Below are positions 9,382 through 17,189 of a stretch of DNA of 64,000 nucleotides, piece by piece. This DNA comes from Thiotrichaceae bacterium UBA973. Lineage in GTDB: Bacteria; Pseudomonadota; Gammaproteobacteria; Eutrophobiales; Eutrophobiaceae. Both the position numbers and the translations under genes were made by a program. Location: positions 1-64,000 of the forward strand of contig DBBX01000020.1 of the NCBI GenBank assembly GCA_002292815.1, written 5' to 3'. Every line of letters starts with the position of its first letter. Position 1 is the stretch's first letter. The notes beneath the pieces are model-generated. The model made no database searches, was not told where the DNA came from, and saw only the letters and a list, made by a program, of their open reading frames with translations.

Positions 9382-9738
9382 CTATTTTTTAGCCTTAATT
9401 TTCTCTTTAATACGTGCTGCTTTACCGCGAAGGTCACGCATGTAATACAGTTTTGCACGGCGTACATCACCTCTGCGTTTAACTTGAATCTCGGCAACGC
9501 TGGGACTGTAAGTCTGGAAAACACGCTCAACACCTTCACCATAGGAAATCTTGCGAACGGTGAATGCTGAATTCAGACCACGGTTTTTAACCGCGATGAC
9601 AACACCCTCAAAGGCCTGTAAACGTTCACGTTGACCTTCTTTTACTTTCACTTGAACAACAACAGTATCACCTGGACCAAATTCAGGGACTTCGCGTGTC
9701 ATTTGCTCGGCATCGAGTTGTTCGATTATGTTCGCCAT
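9382..9738 (-). CDS. rplS: 50S ribosomal protein L19
   Basis: The 118-residue ribosomal protein L19 sits at the 30S-50S interface. MANIIEQLDAEQM aligns with the usual L19 N-terminus, and the ATG at 9738 is preceded by ggag at 7 bases, so I prefer it to the ATG two codons upstream. Family segments visible are FGPGDTVVVQVKVKEG, RERLQAFEGVVIAVKNRGLNSAFTVRKIS, VERVFQTYSP and RRAKLYYMRDLRGKAARIKE. It is the last gene of the conserved rpsP-rimM-trmD-rplS operon. Confidence 0.97.
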   Translation of the reverse strand: MANIIEQLDAEQMTREVPEFGPGDTVVVQVKVKEGQRERLQAFEGVVIAVKNRGLNSAFTVRKISYGEGVERVFQTYSPSVAEIQVKRRGDVRRAKLYYMRDLRGKAARIKEKIKAKK

Positions 9739-9767
9739 TTTCATACTCCAATCACTATTACTTGTTA

Positions 9768-10517
9768 TTAACTTTTAGATTGTTCAGGTTCAGTAATGAA
9801 TTCCTGCAACAACCCTTTTTGTTCTTCATCGAGTTCAATAGACTCGATTAAATCTGGTCGCACTTGCCAGGTCTTTCCAAGTGCCTGTTTTAAGCGCCAA
9901 CGACGTATATGCTCATGGTTACCGCTGAGTAATACATCAGGCACCCGATAGCCATTTATTTGCTCAGGGCGCGTATAATGCGGATAGTCGAGCAAACCGT
10001 CAACAAATGAATCTTCATTAGCTGAATCTTCATGGCCTAAGACACCAGGCAAGGTTCGACAAACACTATCAATAAATACCATTGCAGCGAGTTCTCCGCC
10101 GCTTAGGACATAATCACCTATAGACCATTCCTCATCTATTTCAGATTCGATGAGCCGTTCATCAATGCCTTCATATCGACCGGAGACTAATATCATCCCG
10201 GTTCTTTGCGACAGTTCACGAACTCCAAGCTGATCCAGCCGCCGCCCCTGTGGTGATAGATAAATCACCTTACTTGCTGGTTGCGCCTGTTTAGCCTTGG
10301 CAATGGCTGAACACAACGGTTCATACTTTAATACCATACCCGGACCACCGCCATAAGGCCGGTCGTCCACGGTATTGTGATTATCGCTGCTAAAATCTCG
10401 TGGATTCCAAGCTCTAAACTCAAGCAAACTATCTGTTACTGCTCGGCCAATAATGCCGTGTTCAAACACCGTTGAAACCATCTCCGGGAAAAGCGTTATG
10501 ACATCCAATTGATACAT
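9768..10517 (-). CDS. trmD: tRNA (guanine-N1)-methyltransferase TrmD
   Basis: The 249-residue SPOUT-class methyltransferase makes m1G37 in tRNAs, which prevents +1 frameshifting. Diagnostic segments are DVITLFPEM at the start, DDRPYGGGPGMV, IYLSPQGRRLDQ, LVSGRYEGIDERL, and EWSIGDYVLSGGELAAM, which belongs to the deep trefoil knot that binds S-adenosylmethionine. The C-terminal DNA/RNA-binding-like domain has LLDYPHYTRPEQINGYRVPDVLLSGNH. Its ATG overlaps the rimM stop by one base (TAATG), indicating translational coupling. Confidence 0.97.
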   Translation of the reverse strand: MYQLDVITLFPEMVSTVFEHGIIGRAVTDSLLEFRAWNPRDFSSDNHNTVDDRPYGGGPGMVLKYEPLCSAIAKAKQAQPASKVIYLSPQGRRLDQLGVRELSQRTGMILVSGRYEGIDERLIESEIDEEWSIGDYVLSGGELAAMVFIDSVCRTLPGVLGHEDSANEDSFVDGLLDYPHYTRPEQINGYRVPDVLLSGNHEHIRRWRLKQALGKTWQVRPDLIESIELDEEQKGLLQEFITEPEQSKS

Positions 10518-11041
10518 TATTCTTCAATCTGCCAGTCGACATGCATCGTCTTGGCAATTAAATCAACTCGCTTTACAAATACGTCCATTACTAATGGTAT
10601 TAACGTTTTTGTTTTCTTCTCACCGACCTTATTGATAACAAGTACATCATTAGCACCCGTCTCAACGATATCCTTGACCTTGCCAAGATTTATCTCATCT
10701 TGATTAAGGACCTCAAGACCTATTAAATCATGCCAATAAAATTCACCTTCGCTTAGCTGTGGCAATATCTCTTGCGTCACGGCTATTTCACAATGAACAA
10801 ACTTTCGTGCCTGTTCTGGTGTGTCTACCCCAACCATTTTCATCAGTAGTCGACCACTTCCACGTTGCTGGAATTCATCAATGTCGACAGCTTTCCAACT
10901 TGAATCCACATGGATAAGCCAAGGTGAATAAGTGAAAATATTTTCAACGGGTCTGGTATACGACTCGATCTTTAACCAGCCTCGCACACCATAAACACCG
11001 CCAATACGGCCGACGATGATTGAATTTTCATTTTCCTGCAT
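10517..11041 (-). CDS. rimM: 16S rRNA processing protein RimM
   Basis: The 174-residue RimM is a 30S maturation factor that binds S19 and helps process the 16S 3' domain. The N-terminal barrel has IIVGRIGGVYGVRGWLKIESYT, the family's most conserved stretch. The C-terminal PRC-barrel has LSEGEFYWHDLIGLEV and LVINKVGEKKTKTLIPLVMDVFVKRVD. It lies between rpsP and trmD and overlaps the trmD start by one base. Confidence 0.96.
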   Translation of the reverse strand: MQENENSIIVGRIGGVYGVRGWLKIESYTRPVENIFTYSPWLIHVDSSWKAVDIDEFQQRGSGRLLMKMVGVDTPEQARKFVHCEIAVTQEILPQLSEGEFYWHDLIGLEVLNQDEINLGKVKDIVETGANDVLVINKVGEKKTKTLIPLVMDVFVKRVDLIAKTMHVDWQIEE

Positions 11042-11116
11042 TAAGTTTAAATGCCGGTAAGTTATTACCCAGATTCCTAAAGAACTTAAGCAATAGACTT
11101 TCTTTAAAACTGCTAA

Positions 11117-11374
11117 CTACGCTGCTGCTACTGCTGCTGCGTTGTCTTTAATCAATTTCGCTACACGAAGAGACGTCTGCGCACCCTGCGATACCCAGTG
11201 ATCGACACGCTCCATATCTAGCTTTAATGGAACTTCCTGACCTGTAGCCGTAGGATTGAAAAAACCAAGACGTTCTAATGAACGACCATCACGTTTATTG
11301 CGGCTATCTGTTACCACAATGTGATAAAAAGGCATTTTCTTCGCACCTGTTCGAGACAATCTAATTGTTACCAT
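11117..11374 (-). CDS. rpsP: 30S ribosomal protein S16
   Basis: The 85-residue S16 has the normal start MVTIRLSRTGAKKMPFYHIVVTDSRNKRDGR and the RLGFFNP segment, plus an alanine-rich C-terminal tail. A gaggtc sequence upstream may act as the ribosome binding site. It heads the rpsP-rimM-trmD-rplS operon; the 244 bases between it and the divergent 5-formyl-THF cyclo-ligase gene must hold the operon promoter. Confidence 0.97.
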   Translation of the reverse strand: MVTIRLSRTGAKKMPFYHIVVTDSRNKRDGRSLERLGFFNPTATGQEVPLKLDMERVDHWVSQGAQTSLRVAKLIKDNAAAVAAA

Positions 11375-11618
11375 CAGTCTGATGACCTCTATATTATTCT
11401 GAAAATTTACGACGAGTAGAAAATACCCGTCCGAAAAAAGGCGCTATTGTACGTAAAAGCACCAAAAAAGAAAGTAAATACAGTGCTTTAACGTCATGTA
11501 AAATACGACTGGCCTTGCCTCATAAAATGCGCAATAAAGAAGCCAATAAGCTATATTAACATTATATTCACAATAACATCATAAGATATTAATTATTAAA
11601 GATATTTAATCTATACCT

Positions 11619-12194
11619 GTGAACTTACACGAAGAAAAAAAACACTGGAGAGCCATCTTAAAACAACGACGATCGCTTGTCACTGACAGTAAACGCAAGG
11701 AGATGAGCCAACAAATCTGTAAATATTTATATGAAATAGATGAATTTAACCAAGCAAAAAGCATATTTTGCTACGTCTCTTACCTCAGTGAAGTCGAAAC
11801 CCACACTTTGATAAATGAGATTATAGACCAAAAACTAGCTTTAGCCGTGCCCAAGATCATGGGTAAATCAGAGATGAGCGCCGTTCCAGTAGATGATTTA
11901 TCTGATTTGGAACCTGACAAAATGGGTATTTTGACCCCCAAAATAAATCAATCCGCATCTCCCCCTTTTGATATAGCCATCACTCCCGGAGTTGGATTTA
12001 CAGTTACTGGTGAACGATTGGGTTACGGCAAAGGATATTATGATCGGTGGTTTTCTCAAAATAAAGTGAAGACAAAAATCGGTATTGCATTTGAAATTCA
12101 GCTGCTTGAACAATTACCCATCGAAGAAACAGATATTTCTATGGATATCCTCGTAACTGAGGAAAGGATTATTGATTTGAGGAAACCAGCCTAA
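11619..12194 (+). CDS. 5-formyltetrahydrofolate cyclo-ligase
   Basis: The 191-residue protein belongs to the 5-FCL/MTHFS family. This enzyme uses ATP to turn 5-formyl-THF into 5,10-methenyl-THF and so recycles a folate storage form. The N-terminus has KKHWRAILKQRRSLV, and the C-terminal signature ITPGVGFTVTGERLGYGKGYYDRW contains the ATP- and folate-binding residues. The best start is GTG at 11619. E. coli has 6S RNA just upstream of this gene, but the upstream region here (11,400-11,618) shows no 6S-like fold that I can recognise. Confidence 0.9.
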   Translation: MNLHEEKKHWRAILKQRRSLVTDSKRKEMSQQICKYLYEIDEFNQAKSIFCYVSYLSEVETHTLINEIIDQKLALAVPKIMGKSEMSAVPVDDLSDLEPDKMGILTPKINQSASPPFDIAITPGVGFTVTGERLGYGKGYYDRWFSQNKVKTKIGIAFEIQLLEQLPIEETDISMDILVTEERIIDLRKPA

Positions 12195-12205
12195 AGTCTA
12201 TTGTT

Positions 12206-12940
12206 CTAGTCTGTCTCAAAATCAGCCAATTCTATAAGCAATGTCCCCTTATCCAAGGCATCACTTTGAGTTGTTTCAATCCGCTCCATTTTGATCAGAC
12301 CAACACCTTCAGCATACCAGCTCGTCTGTTCTACGTTCACTAGTGTTAGACCAACATAATTTCCAGCATCTTTAAATGATGAGCCACTCATGGTGATTTT
12401 CATGCAATTTTTAAAACGTCCTGCAGGAACAGTAACAACATCGTCTAGTGATTCTATCCTTGCTTCTAGATCTACTTTGGCAAAAATTTCAAATACTGTT
12501 TTCTGTGGCGGCCCTGTCTTCTTCAATAATTTTGTTGTTGTTGTTTGTTCCCATTTTGTATTCGCTACATGTGGTTCAGGAATAACGAGTTGTTTATCTT
12601 TATTAAATTCGGGCTTAATTTTCTTGTCATTTATGCTACCAAGATAATAAATACCTTTATTAGAATCTAAATAATACAAGACTGTGCCATCGAGTGATTC
12701 TCGTAAATATACCGGTGCTCCATCTAATTCACTTTCACCAAGATTATTGAGGATGTATTTTTGTCTCCGTACACCATCTCGTGTCTCTAACAAAACATCG
12801 TAACGCCACTTATAACCATTGCTGAGGGGAAAGTAGGATGGTTCTTTTTTTGAACATCCTGAACAGATTAATGTAATGAGTAAGAAAACAAAGCTACCGT
12901 TTCTAAACGAATTAATAATCGAAAAACAATGATTCATCAT
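12206..12940 (-). CDS. Putative lipoprotein, function unknown
   Basis: The protein (244 residues from the ATG at 12940) starts with a basic-hydrophobic signal ending in LICSGC, a likely lipobox, so it should be an anchored lipoprotein. The mature part opens with YFPLSNGYKWRYDVLLETRDG, like a group of periplasmic proteins in which a YxPLxxGxxWxY motif starts a beta-sandwich. It also contains VTVPAGRFKNCMKITMSG and TSWYAEGVGLIKMER, a pattern found in DUF3108-like proteins. No enzyme motif is visible. It follows the BASS-family transporter by 16 bases and may be co-transcribed with it; its 3' end faces the cyclo-ligase gene. Confidence 0.75.
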   Translation of the reverse strand: MMNHCFSIINSFRNGSFVFLLITLICSGCSKKEPSYFPLSNGYKWRYDVLLETRDGVRRQKYILNNLGESELDGAPVYLRESLDGTVLYYLDSNKGIYYLGSINDKKIKPEFNKDKQLVIPEPHVANTKWEQTTTTKLLKKTGPPQKTVFEIFAKVDLEARIESLDDVVTVPAGRFKNCMKITMSGSSFKDAGNYVGLTLVNVEQTSWYAEGVGLIKMERIETTQSDALDKGTLLIELADFETD

Positions 12941-12956
12941 ATTGAGATAGAACAGT

Positions 12957-13868
12957 TTATCCTGCCTTATTGTTTGACCAAATAACGGCCATAATCGAAC
13001 CACTGATGTTGTGCCATATGCTAAAAAGCACCCCAGGCAATGCAGCCAAAGTTGTAAAATATTGATTTGCTAATACCACCGCTAATCCCGAGTTTTGCAT
13101 GCCAACTTCAATCGAAATCGTTTTGCATATTGCCTCATCATAGCCCATCAACTTTGGAATACTATAACCTGTAATTAACCCCAGAAGATTGTGTAGAGCA
13201 ACTGCCACAAATAACAATACGCCTAGCTCAGTTATATGCGCCTGATTTTTAGCGACAATCACACCTATAATTAATATGATAAATGATACAGAAAGTAACG
13301 GTAAAAATAATTTAACCGTCTGAATTCGTTGATGGTATAAAGAATTGATCAAGACACCGCATAAAACCGGAGCGACTACAATTAACAAAAGACTCTTCAT
13401 CATACTGAGAACAGGGACATCAATACTTTGATCCGCGTAAAACAGCATTATTAAAGGTGTTAACACCGCAGCTAGCAAGCTAGAAATTGCTGTTAATGAT
13501 ATTGAGAGAGCCACATTACCCCGTGCCAGAAAACAGATAACATTTGAAGCGGTTCCACCTGGGCAAGCACCCACCAAAATCAAGCCTGTTGCTAATAAAA
13601 CAGGTAAATCTAGCAATAGAGACAAGGACCACGCTATCAGAGGCATCAGGATATATTGCAAACAAACACCAATCACAATTAGCACAGGTTCTTCGAATAT
13701 ACGTTTGAAGTCAGATGGTTTAAGTGTCATTCCCATGGCAAACATAACGATACCCAGCATCGGAACAATGGCCTTACCATAATCAGCTAATAACGATGGA
13801 TAATTTATGGCAATAACGGAAATTATAATTGCACCTATAGGTAAGCATAAAATACTACGAGTTTTCAT
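12957..13868 (-). CDS. Bile acid:sodium symporter (BASS) family transporter
   Basis: The 303-residue, very hydrophobic protein has about nine or ten membrane segments. It fits the BASS/SBF family: PMLGIVMFAMGMTLKPSDFKRIFEEP, LVGACPGGTASNVICFLARGNVALSISLTAISSLLA and ISIEVGMQNSGLAVVLANQYF are characteristic. The last includes the EXGXQN-type sodium/substrate site on the broken helix. Members move organic acids such as pyruvate, pantothenate or sulfonates with Na+; the substrate cannot be read from sequence. The downstream lipoprotein gene is 16 bases away. Confidence 0.88.
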   Translation of the reverse strand: MKTRSILCLPIGAIIISVIAINYPSLLADYGKAIVPMLGIVMFAMGMTLKPSDFKRIFEEPVLIVIGVCLQYILMPLIAWSLSLLLDLPVLLATGLILVGACPGGTASNVICFLARGNVALSISLTAISSLLAAVLTPLIMLFYADQSIDVPVLSMMKSLLLIVVAPVLCGVLINSLYHQRIQTVKLFLPLLSVSFIILIIGVIVAKNQAHITELGVLLFVAVALHNLLGLITGYSIPKLMGYDEAICKTISIEVGMQNSGLAVVLANQYFTTLAALPGVLFSIWHNISGSIMAVIWSNNKAG

Positions 13869-14057
13869 ATTTAGTATTCATAAATTTACGTTAAATGTTC
13901 GATCGTCCCACTTGTTTAGCCATCCTGCACTATATAGCGATTGCACCAGTCTTATCTAAAAAAAATAATACCTATTGTTTAGCTATTCAATATAAGTACA
14001 CGCGATAAAACAGAAATAAAGATTTTCTCATGTAAACAGGGTAAATTATAATCCTCT

Positions 14058-14543
14058 ATGTCTGATAAACTTCATCAAATCAATGCTCAATATTCGAATA
14101 AGGAAGACCGAATACTAATACGTACTTCAACAGAAAATAATAATGAATATTTGATCTGGTTAACCCGTCGCTTTACAAAACTATTACTCGATATTTTGGA
14201 TAAAGAAATCGAAAAACGTGGCGGAACAACATCATTAAGCACTAAGAAAGAAACCAAGAAACTCTATACAGATGGGGCCTTTGAAAAACCCTATGCCGAA
14301 GAAAAACCGAAAACTCGGCCATTAGGAGAAGATGGTGTTTTAGCCTTTGGTATAAAAACGCAAACCGATGATGCTGGCAACCTGATTCTTGAACTTCAAT
14401 CAGAAACAAAACAAGGTATTACCTTAACCTTGAATGACACCTTGCTCTATATGTTTTATTCGCTATTGATGCAGAGTATCGAACGATCAGAGTGGCAGGT
14501 CGGTCAATTCGGTGAGCGCAGCCCGAACGCTCAATTACATTAG
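14058..14543 (+). CDS. Conserved-looking hypothetical cytoplasmic protein
   Basis: The 161-residue soluble protein has no signal peptide or membrane segment. Two ordered parts (ILIRTSTENNNEYLIWLTRRFTKLLLDIL, residues 18-47, and LILELQSETKQGITLTLNDTLLYMFYSLL, about 113-143) flank a charged, low-complexity middle. The pattern of a beta-strand with a WLTRR helix followed by a long helix looks like a small gammaproteobacterial family that I cannot name. The ribosome binding site is weak. It stands alone upstream of the peroxiredoxin gene. Confidence 0.65.
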   Translation: MSDKLHQINAQYSNKEDRILIRTSTENNNEYLIWLTRRFTKLLLDILDKEIEKRGGTTSLSTKKETKKLYTDGAFEKPYAEEKPKTRPLGEDGVLAFGIKTQTDDAGNLILELQSETKQGITLTLNDTLLYMFYSLLMQSIERSEWQVGQFGERSPNAQLH

Positions 14544-14662
14544 AGATATCCACTGATAGTTTTCTACTATCAAGCCGATAAATATAATCAAATTCATAAA
14601 CTTACATCTTTAATTTACTCTACACACACAATCAAACTTTAAACCCTAATAGGAGCTTATTC

Positions 14663-15397
14663 ATGTTAGAAAATAGAGAAGGAAAAAATGTCCCAGATAC
14701 GACTTTTCGTGTCATTGAAGATGGTGACTGGAAAAATGTAACTACAGATGACTTGTTTGCTGGGAAGACGGTTATTGTCTTTTCTTTGCCGGGCGCATTT
14801 ACACCAACCTGTTCGAGTACTCACTTGCCACGTTTTAACGAACTGGCTCCAGTATTCAAACAAAATGGCGTAGACGAAATTATTTGTATGTCAGTTAACG
14901 ACACCTTTGTTATGAATGCCTGGAAAGAAAATCAGGAATCAAACAATGTGACCGTACTGCCTGATGGCAATGGTGAATTCACCGATGGTATGGGAATGTT
15001 AGTTGGTAAAGAAGATTTAGGTTTTGGCAAACGTTCATGGCGTTACTCAATGCTGGTTAAAGATAAAAAGATCGAAAAAATGTTTATCGAACCAGAAGTT
15101 GAAGGCGACCCGTTTGAAGTTTCCGATGCCGATACGATGTTGAACTACATCAATGCAAAGGCAGTTAAGCCTGAATTTGTTTCAATGATTTCACGTAAAG
15201 GTTGTATCCACTGTGAACGTGCAAGAAAAGCACTGGAAGCAAACGACATGCCTTATGAGGAAATTGAATTAGGCCACGGTGTTACCAGTCGTACGCTCAG
15301 AGCAGTTTCTGGTGCAACAACAACGCCACAAGTTTTTATCGGTGGAAAACTGATTGGTACAGCAGATGATCTTGATGCTTACTTAAAAAAGAAGTAA
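14663..15397 (+). CDS. Hybrid peroxiredoxin-glutaredoxin
   Basis: The 244-residue protein is a two-domain peroxidase. Residues 1 to about 165 are a Prx5-type peroxiredoxin with the peroxidatic cysteine in GAFTPTCSSTHLPRF. Residues from about 172 are a glutaredoxin with the CIHC motif (ISRKGCIHCERARKAL), the cis-proline TTTPQVFIGG, and a GTADDLDAYL glutathione-site helix. In this fusion (known from Haemophilus-type PGdx) the glutaredoxin domain reduces the peroxiredoxin with glutathione, giving a self-contained peroxide reductase. The start follows aggag at a good distance, and a strong terminator follows at 15453. Confidence 0.95.
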   Translation: MLENREGKNVPDTTFRVIEDGDWKNVTTDDLFAGKTVIVFSLPGAFTPTCSSTHLPRFNELAPVFKQNGVDEIICMSVNDTFVMNAWKENQESNNVTVLPDGNGEFTDGMGMLVGKEDLGFGKRSWRYSMLVKDKKIEKMFIEPEVEGDPFEVSDADTMLNYINAKAVKPEFVSMISRKGCIHCERARKALEANDMPYEEIELGHGVTSRTLRAVSGATTTPQVFIGGKLIGTADDLDAYLKKK

Positions 15398-15452
15398 TCA
15401 AAAAGTAACATAAAGTCTTAACATAACCCCTTATCCCTATGTTAAGTATTAG

Positions 15453-15480
15453 AGCCATGCTCCCCGCATGGCTTTTTTTT
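15453..15480 (+). terminator. Rho-independent terminator of the peroxiredoxin gene
   Basis: An 8-bp perfect stem (agccatgc / gcatggct) with a 5-base loop is followed by eight T residues. It lies 55 bases after the peroxiredoxin-glutaredoxin stop codon on the plus strand. Confidence 0.9.
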
Positions 15481-15684
15481 GGCTCATTAAAAATATTATT
15501 CTTCTGCTTACGGCCTTAAGCAGTCATAGTATTAAATATGCCGAATGTCTGCTTAAGATTGAAAACGACACTAAGCCGAAAGCGAAAAAATGCCATTAAA
15601 CAGATACTTTTAATGTCTACTTTCGTTGAGAAACAGTAGATCAGGAATTTGATGTGTAACTTATACATTGGGTCGTTAGCGGAG

Positions 15685-16461
15685 TTAATTATTAAGCAAT
15701 CCATTATAAATATAATCGCCGAGTATTTCTTTTATGCTTTCCGAACTCACGTCAGGATAATCCTTAGTAAAATTTTCATAAGTTTCCTTCGCTTTAAATA
15801 TTTCACCTTGCTCCCATAAACCTTTTATTTTTAATAACGTCTCTTCTTTCATACTGAGTTCATAATCTTGTTTAATACTTACTGCACCATCAAACTCTAC
15901 TCCGGTTGGAGCGGAAGGTAATATTTGTTCATCTGCAGAAGCGCTTTCTTTCAATACTTCAAGCTGTGCTTTTTCTTTTGATAATATTTTTTTAGCGGGT
16001 ACCGCTTTCATTCTCGCTTTTGCTGCTTCTGTTTTTTCTTCAGCACGATACATGTCTTCTGCTGCACCTAATACTGCGGGAGCGGGAGCAGAAGCATCAT
16101 CACTACTAATAATCGTTTCAGTTATTGCTGATTCTTCAATAACAGTTGCTGAATCAAACATTTCAATATCCGGCTCACTGATTAATGGCTTACCAGATTC
16201 CTGCTGTATTGTTACTACCAGGCTAACACTCAATGTAATCATTGCTGCTATAGAAACAGGTTTCACCCAAGGTGCCTTATGAAATTTAGGTTTTTCTTTC
16301 AATAGATTGCTATCAACAGCTTCTTTAGCAGCTGAAAAAATCGCATCATCAATTTTGGAAGAAGGTTTTTGTTTGTTAGAAGCACGATACGCTTTCGACA
16401 CATCTGAATCGCCATTCAGATAGTCGTTTAGTTCTTTATCATTTTGATCGTTATTCGCCAT
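15685..16461 (-). CDS. Probable membrane anti-sigma factor paired with the ECF sigma gene
   Basis: The 258-residue protein has a cytoplasmic N-terminus (ELNDYLNGDSDVSKAYRAS), one predicted membrane segment near residues 72-92 (VSIAAMITLSVSLVVTI), and an Ala/Glu/Lys-rich periplasmic stretch. It ends in a small helical, TPR-like region (LKIKGLWEQGEIFKAKETYENF). The gene begins 3 bases after the ECF sigma gene. This one-membrane-pass topology plus adjacency is the usual layout of an anti-sigma regulator, so I infer that role. No zinc-binding anti-sigma motif is visible. Confidence 0.65.
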   Translation of the reverse strand: MANNDQNDKELNDYLNGDSDVSKAYRASNKQKPSSKIDDAIFSAAKEAVDSNLLKEKPKFHKAPWVKPVSIAAMITLSVSLVVTIQQESGKPLISEPDIEMFDSATVIEESAITETIISSDDASAPAPAVLGAAEDMYRAEEKTEAAKARMKAVPAKKILSKEKAQLEVLKESASADEQILPSAPTGVEFDGAVSIKQDYELSMKEETLLKIKGLWEQGEIFKAKETYENFTKDYPDVSSESIKEILGDYIYNGLLNN

Positions 16462-16464
16462 AAC

Positions 16465-17049
16465 TTACTCGACACTCAGCCCCGCACGTAATTTACTAAT
16501 TGCATATCGAAGCCGACTCTTTGCGGCTTCCTGATTAATACTGAGCGTTTCCGCAATTTCAGGAACACTCATCCCCGCCTCTTCTCTCAACAAAAATACT
16601 TCTTGTTGCTCATTTGGTAATGATGCCAGTAATCCGCTTAACTTCTTTATAGTCTGGTTTGTTTGCGCTTTTTTTTCAGGATTGTTTTTTGATAATTGAC
16701 CATGCTCAACATCATCAATTTCAACAGATTGATCTTCCACTATCCTGACATTTTGTTTTCGATAATGATCAATAAATTGATTGTGTGCCAGTTTGTATAA
16801 ATACGTCGTAAACTTGGCTTTGACTTGATATTTTTCTCTGGCTTTAATCAGTTTCATCCAGACTTCCTGATACAATTCTTCAGCTACAGCTTCATTACGG
16901 CAAAGATTAAGCATATAGCGATATACAGGCCCCTTATGTCTCACATACAAAGCCTCGAATGCCGCTACATCACCAGTAGCATAGCGCAGCATTAAGTCCT
17001 CATCTGACGTGTCTTTATCCATTTCATAATAGTGTATCTCCAGAGACAT
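16465..17049 (-). CDS. ECF-family RNA polymerase sigma factor
   Basis: The 194-residue sigma-70 family protein has region 2 (DLMLRYATGDVAAFEALYVRH ... NEAVAEELYQEVWMKLIKAREKYQ, then FTTYLYKLAHNQFIDHYRK) and region 4 (LASLPNEQQEVFLLREEAGMSVPEIAETLSINQEAAKSRLRYAISKLR). Regions 1 and 3 are missing, which defines the extracytoplasmic-function group. Translation could also begin at the internal ATG nine codons downstream (MDKDTSDED). Neither start has a good ribosome binding site. It directly precedes the probable anti-sigma gene, so the pair likely forms an envelope or redox stress switch; the regulon is unknown. Confidence 0.9.
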   Translation of the reverse strand: MSLEIHYYEMDKDTSDEDLMLRYATGDVAAFEALYVRHKGPVYRYMLNLCRNEAVAEELYQEVWMKLIKAREKYQVKAKFTTYLYKLAHNQFIDHYRKQNVRIVEDQSVEIDDVEHGQLSKNNPEKKAQTNQTIKKLSGLLASLPNEQQEVFLLREEAGMSVPEIAETLSINQEAAKSRLRYAISKLRAGLSVE

Positions 17050-17140
17050 CCATTTGACTAGTAGCTACTTATATCAAAGCTATAAACGCATAAGTTAGCT
17101 AAAGGGGTTTTTAATCCTTAAACTACATTGCCATGTGAAT

Positions 17141-17168
17141 AAAAAAAGGGGCTAAAAGCCCCTTTTGT
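17141..17168 (-). terminator. Rho-independent terminator after pnp
   Basis: A stem of aaaaggggct / agccccttttg with a 3-base loop is followed on the minus strand by a T run. It lies 22 bases beyond the pnp stop and closes the long rimP-to-pnp operon. The hairpin lies upstream of the ECF sigma start codon at 17049. Confidence 0.88.
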
Positions 17169-17189
17169 ATTTCTTAACTAGGATAGTCT

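Noticed and set aside
11400..11618. Possible 6S RNA upstream of the 5-formyl-THF cyclo-ligase gene
   Set aside because: Expected from E. coli synteny, but no 6S-like fold or conserved blocks are visible.
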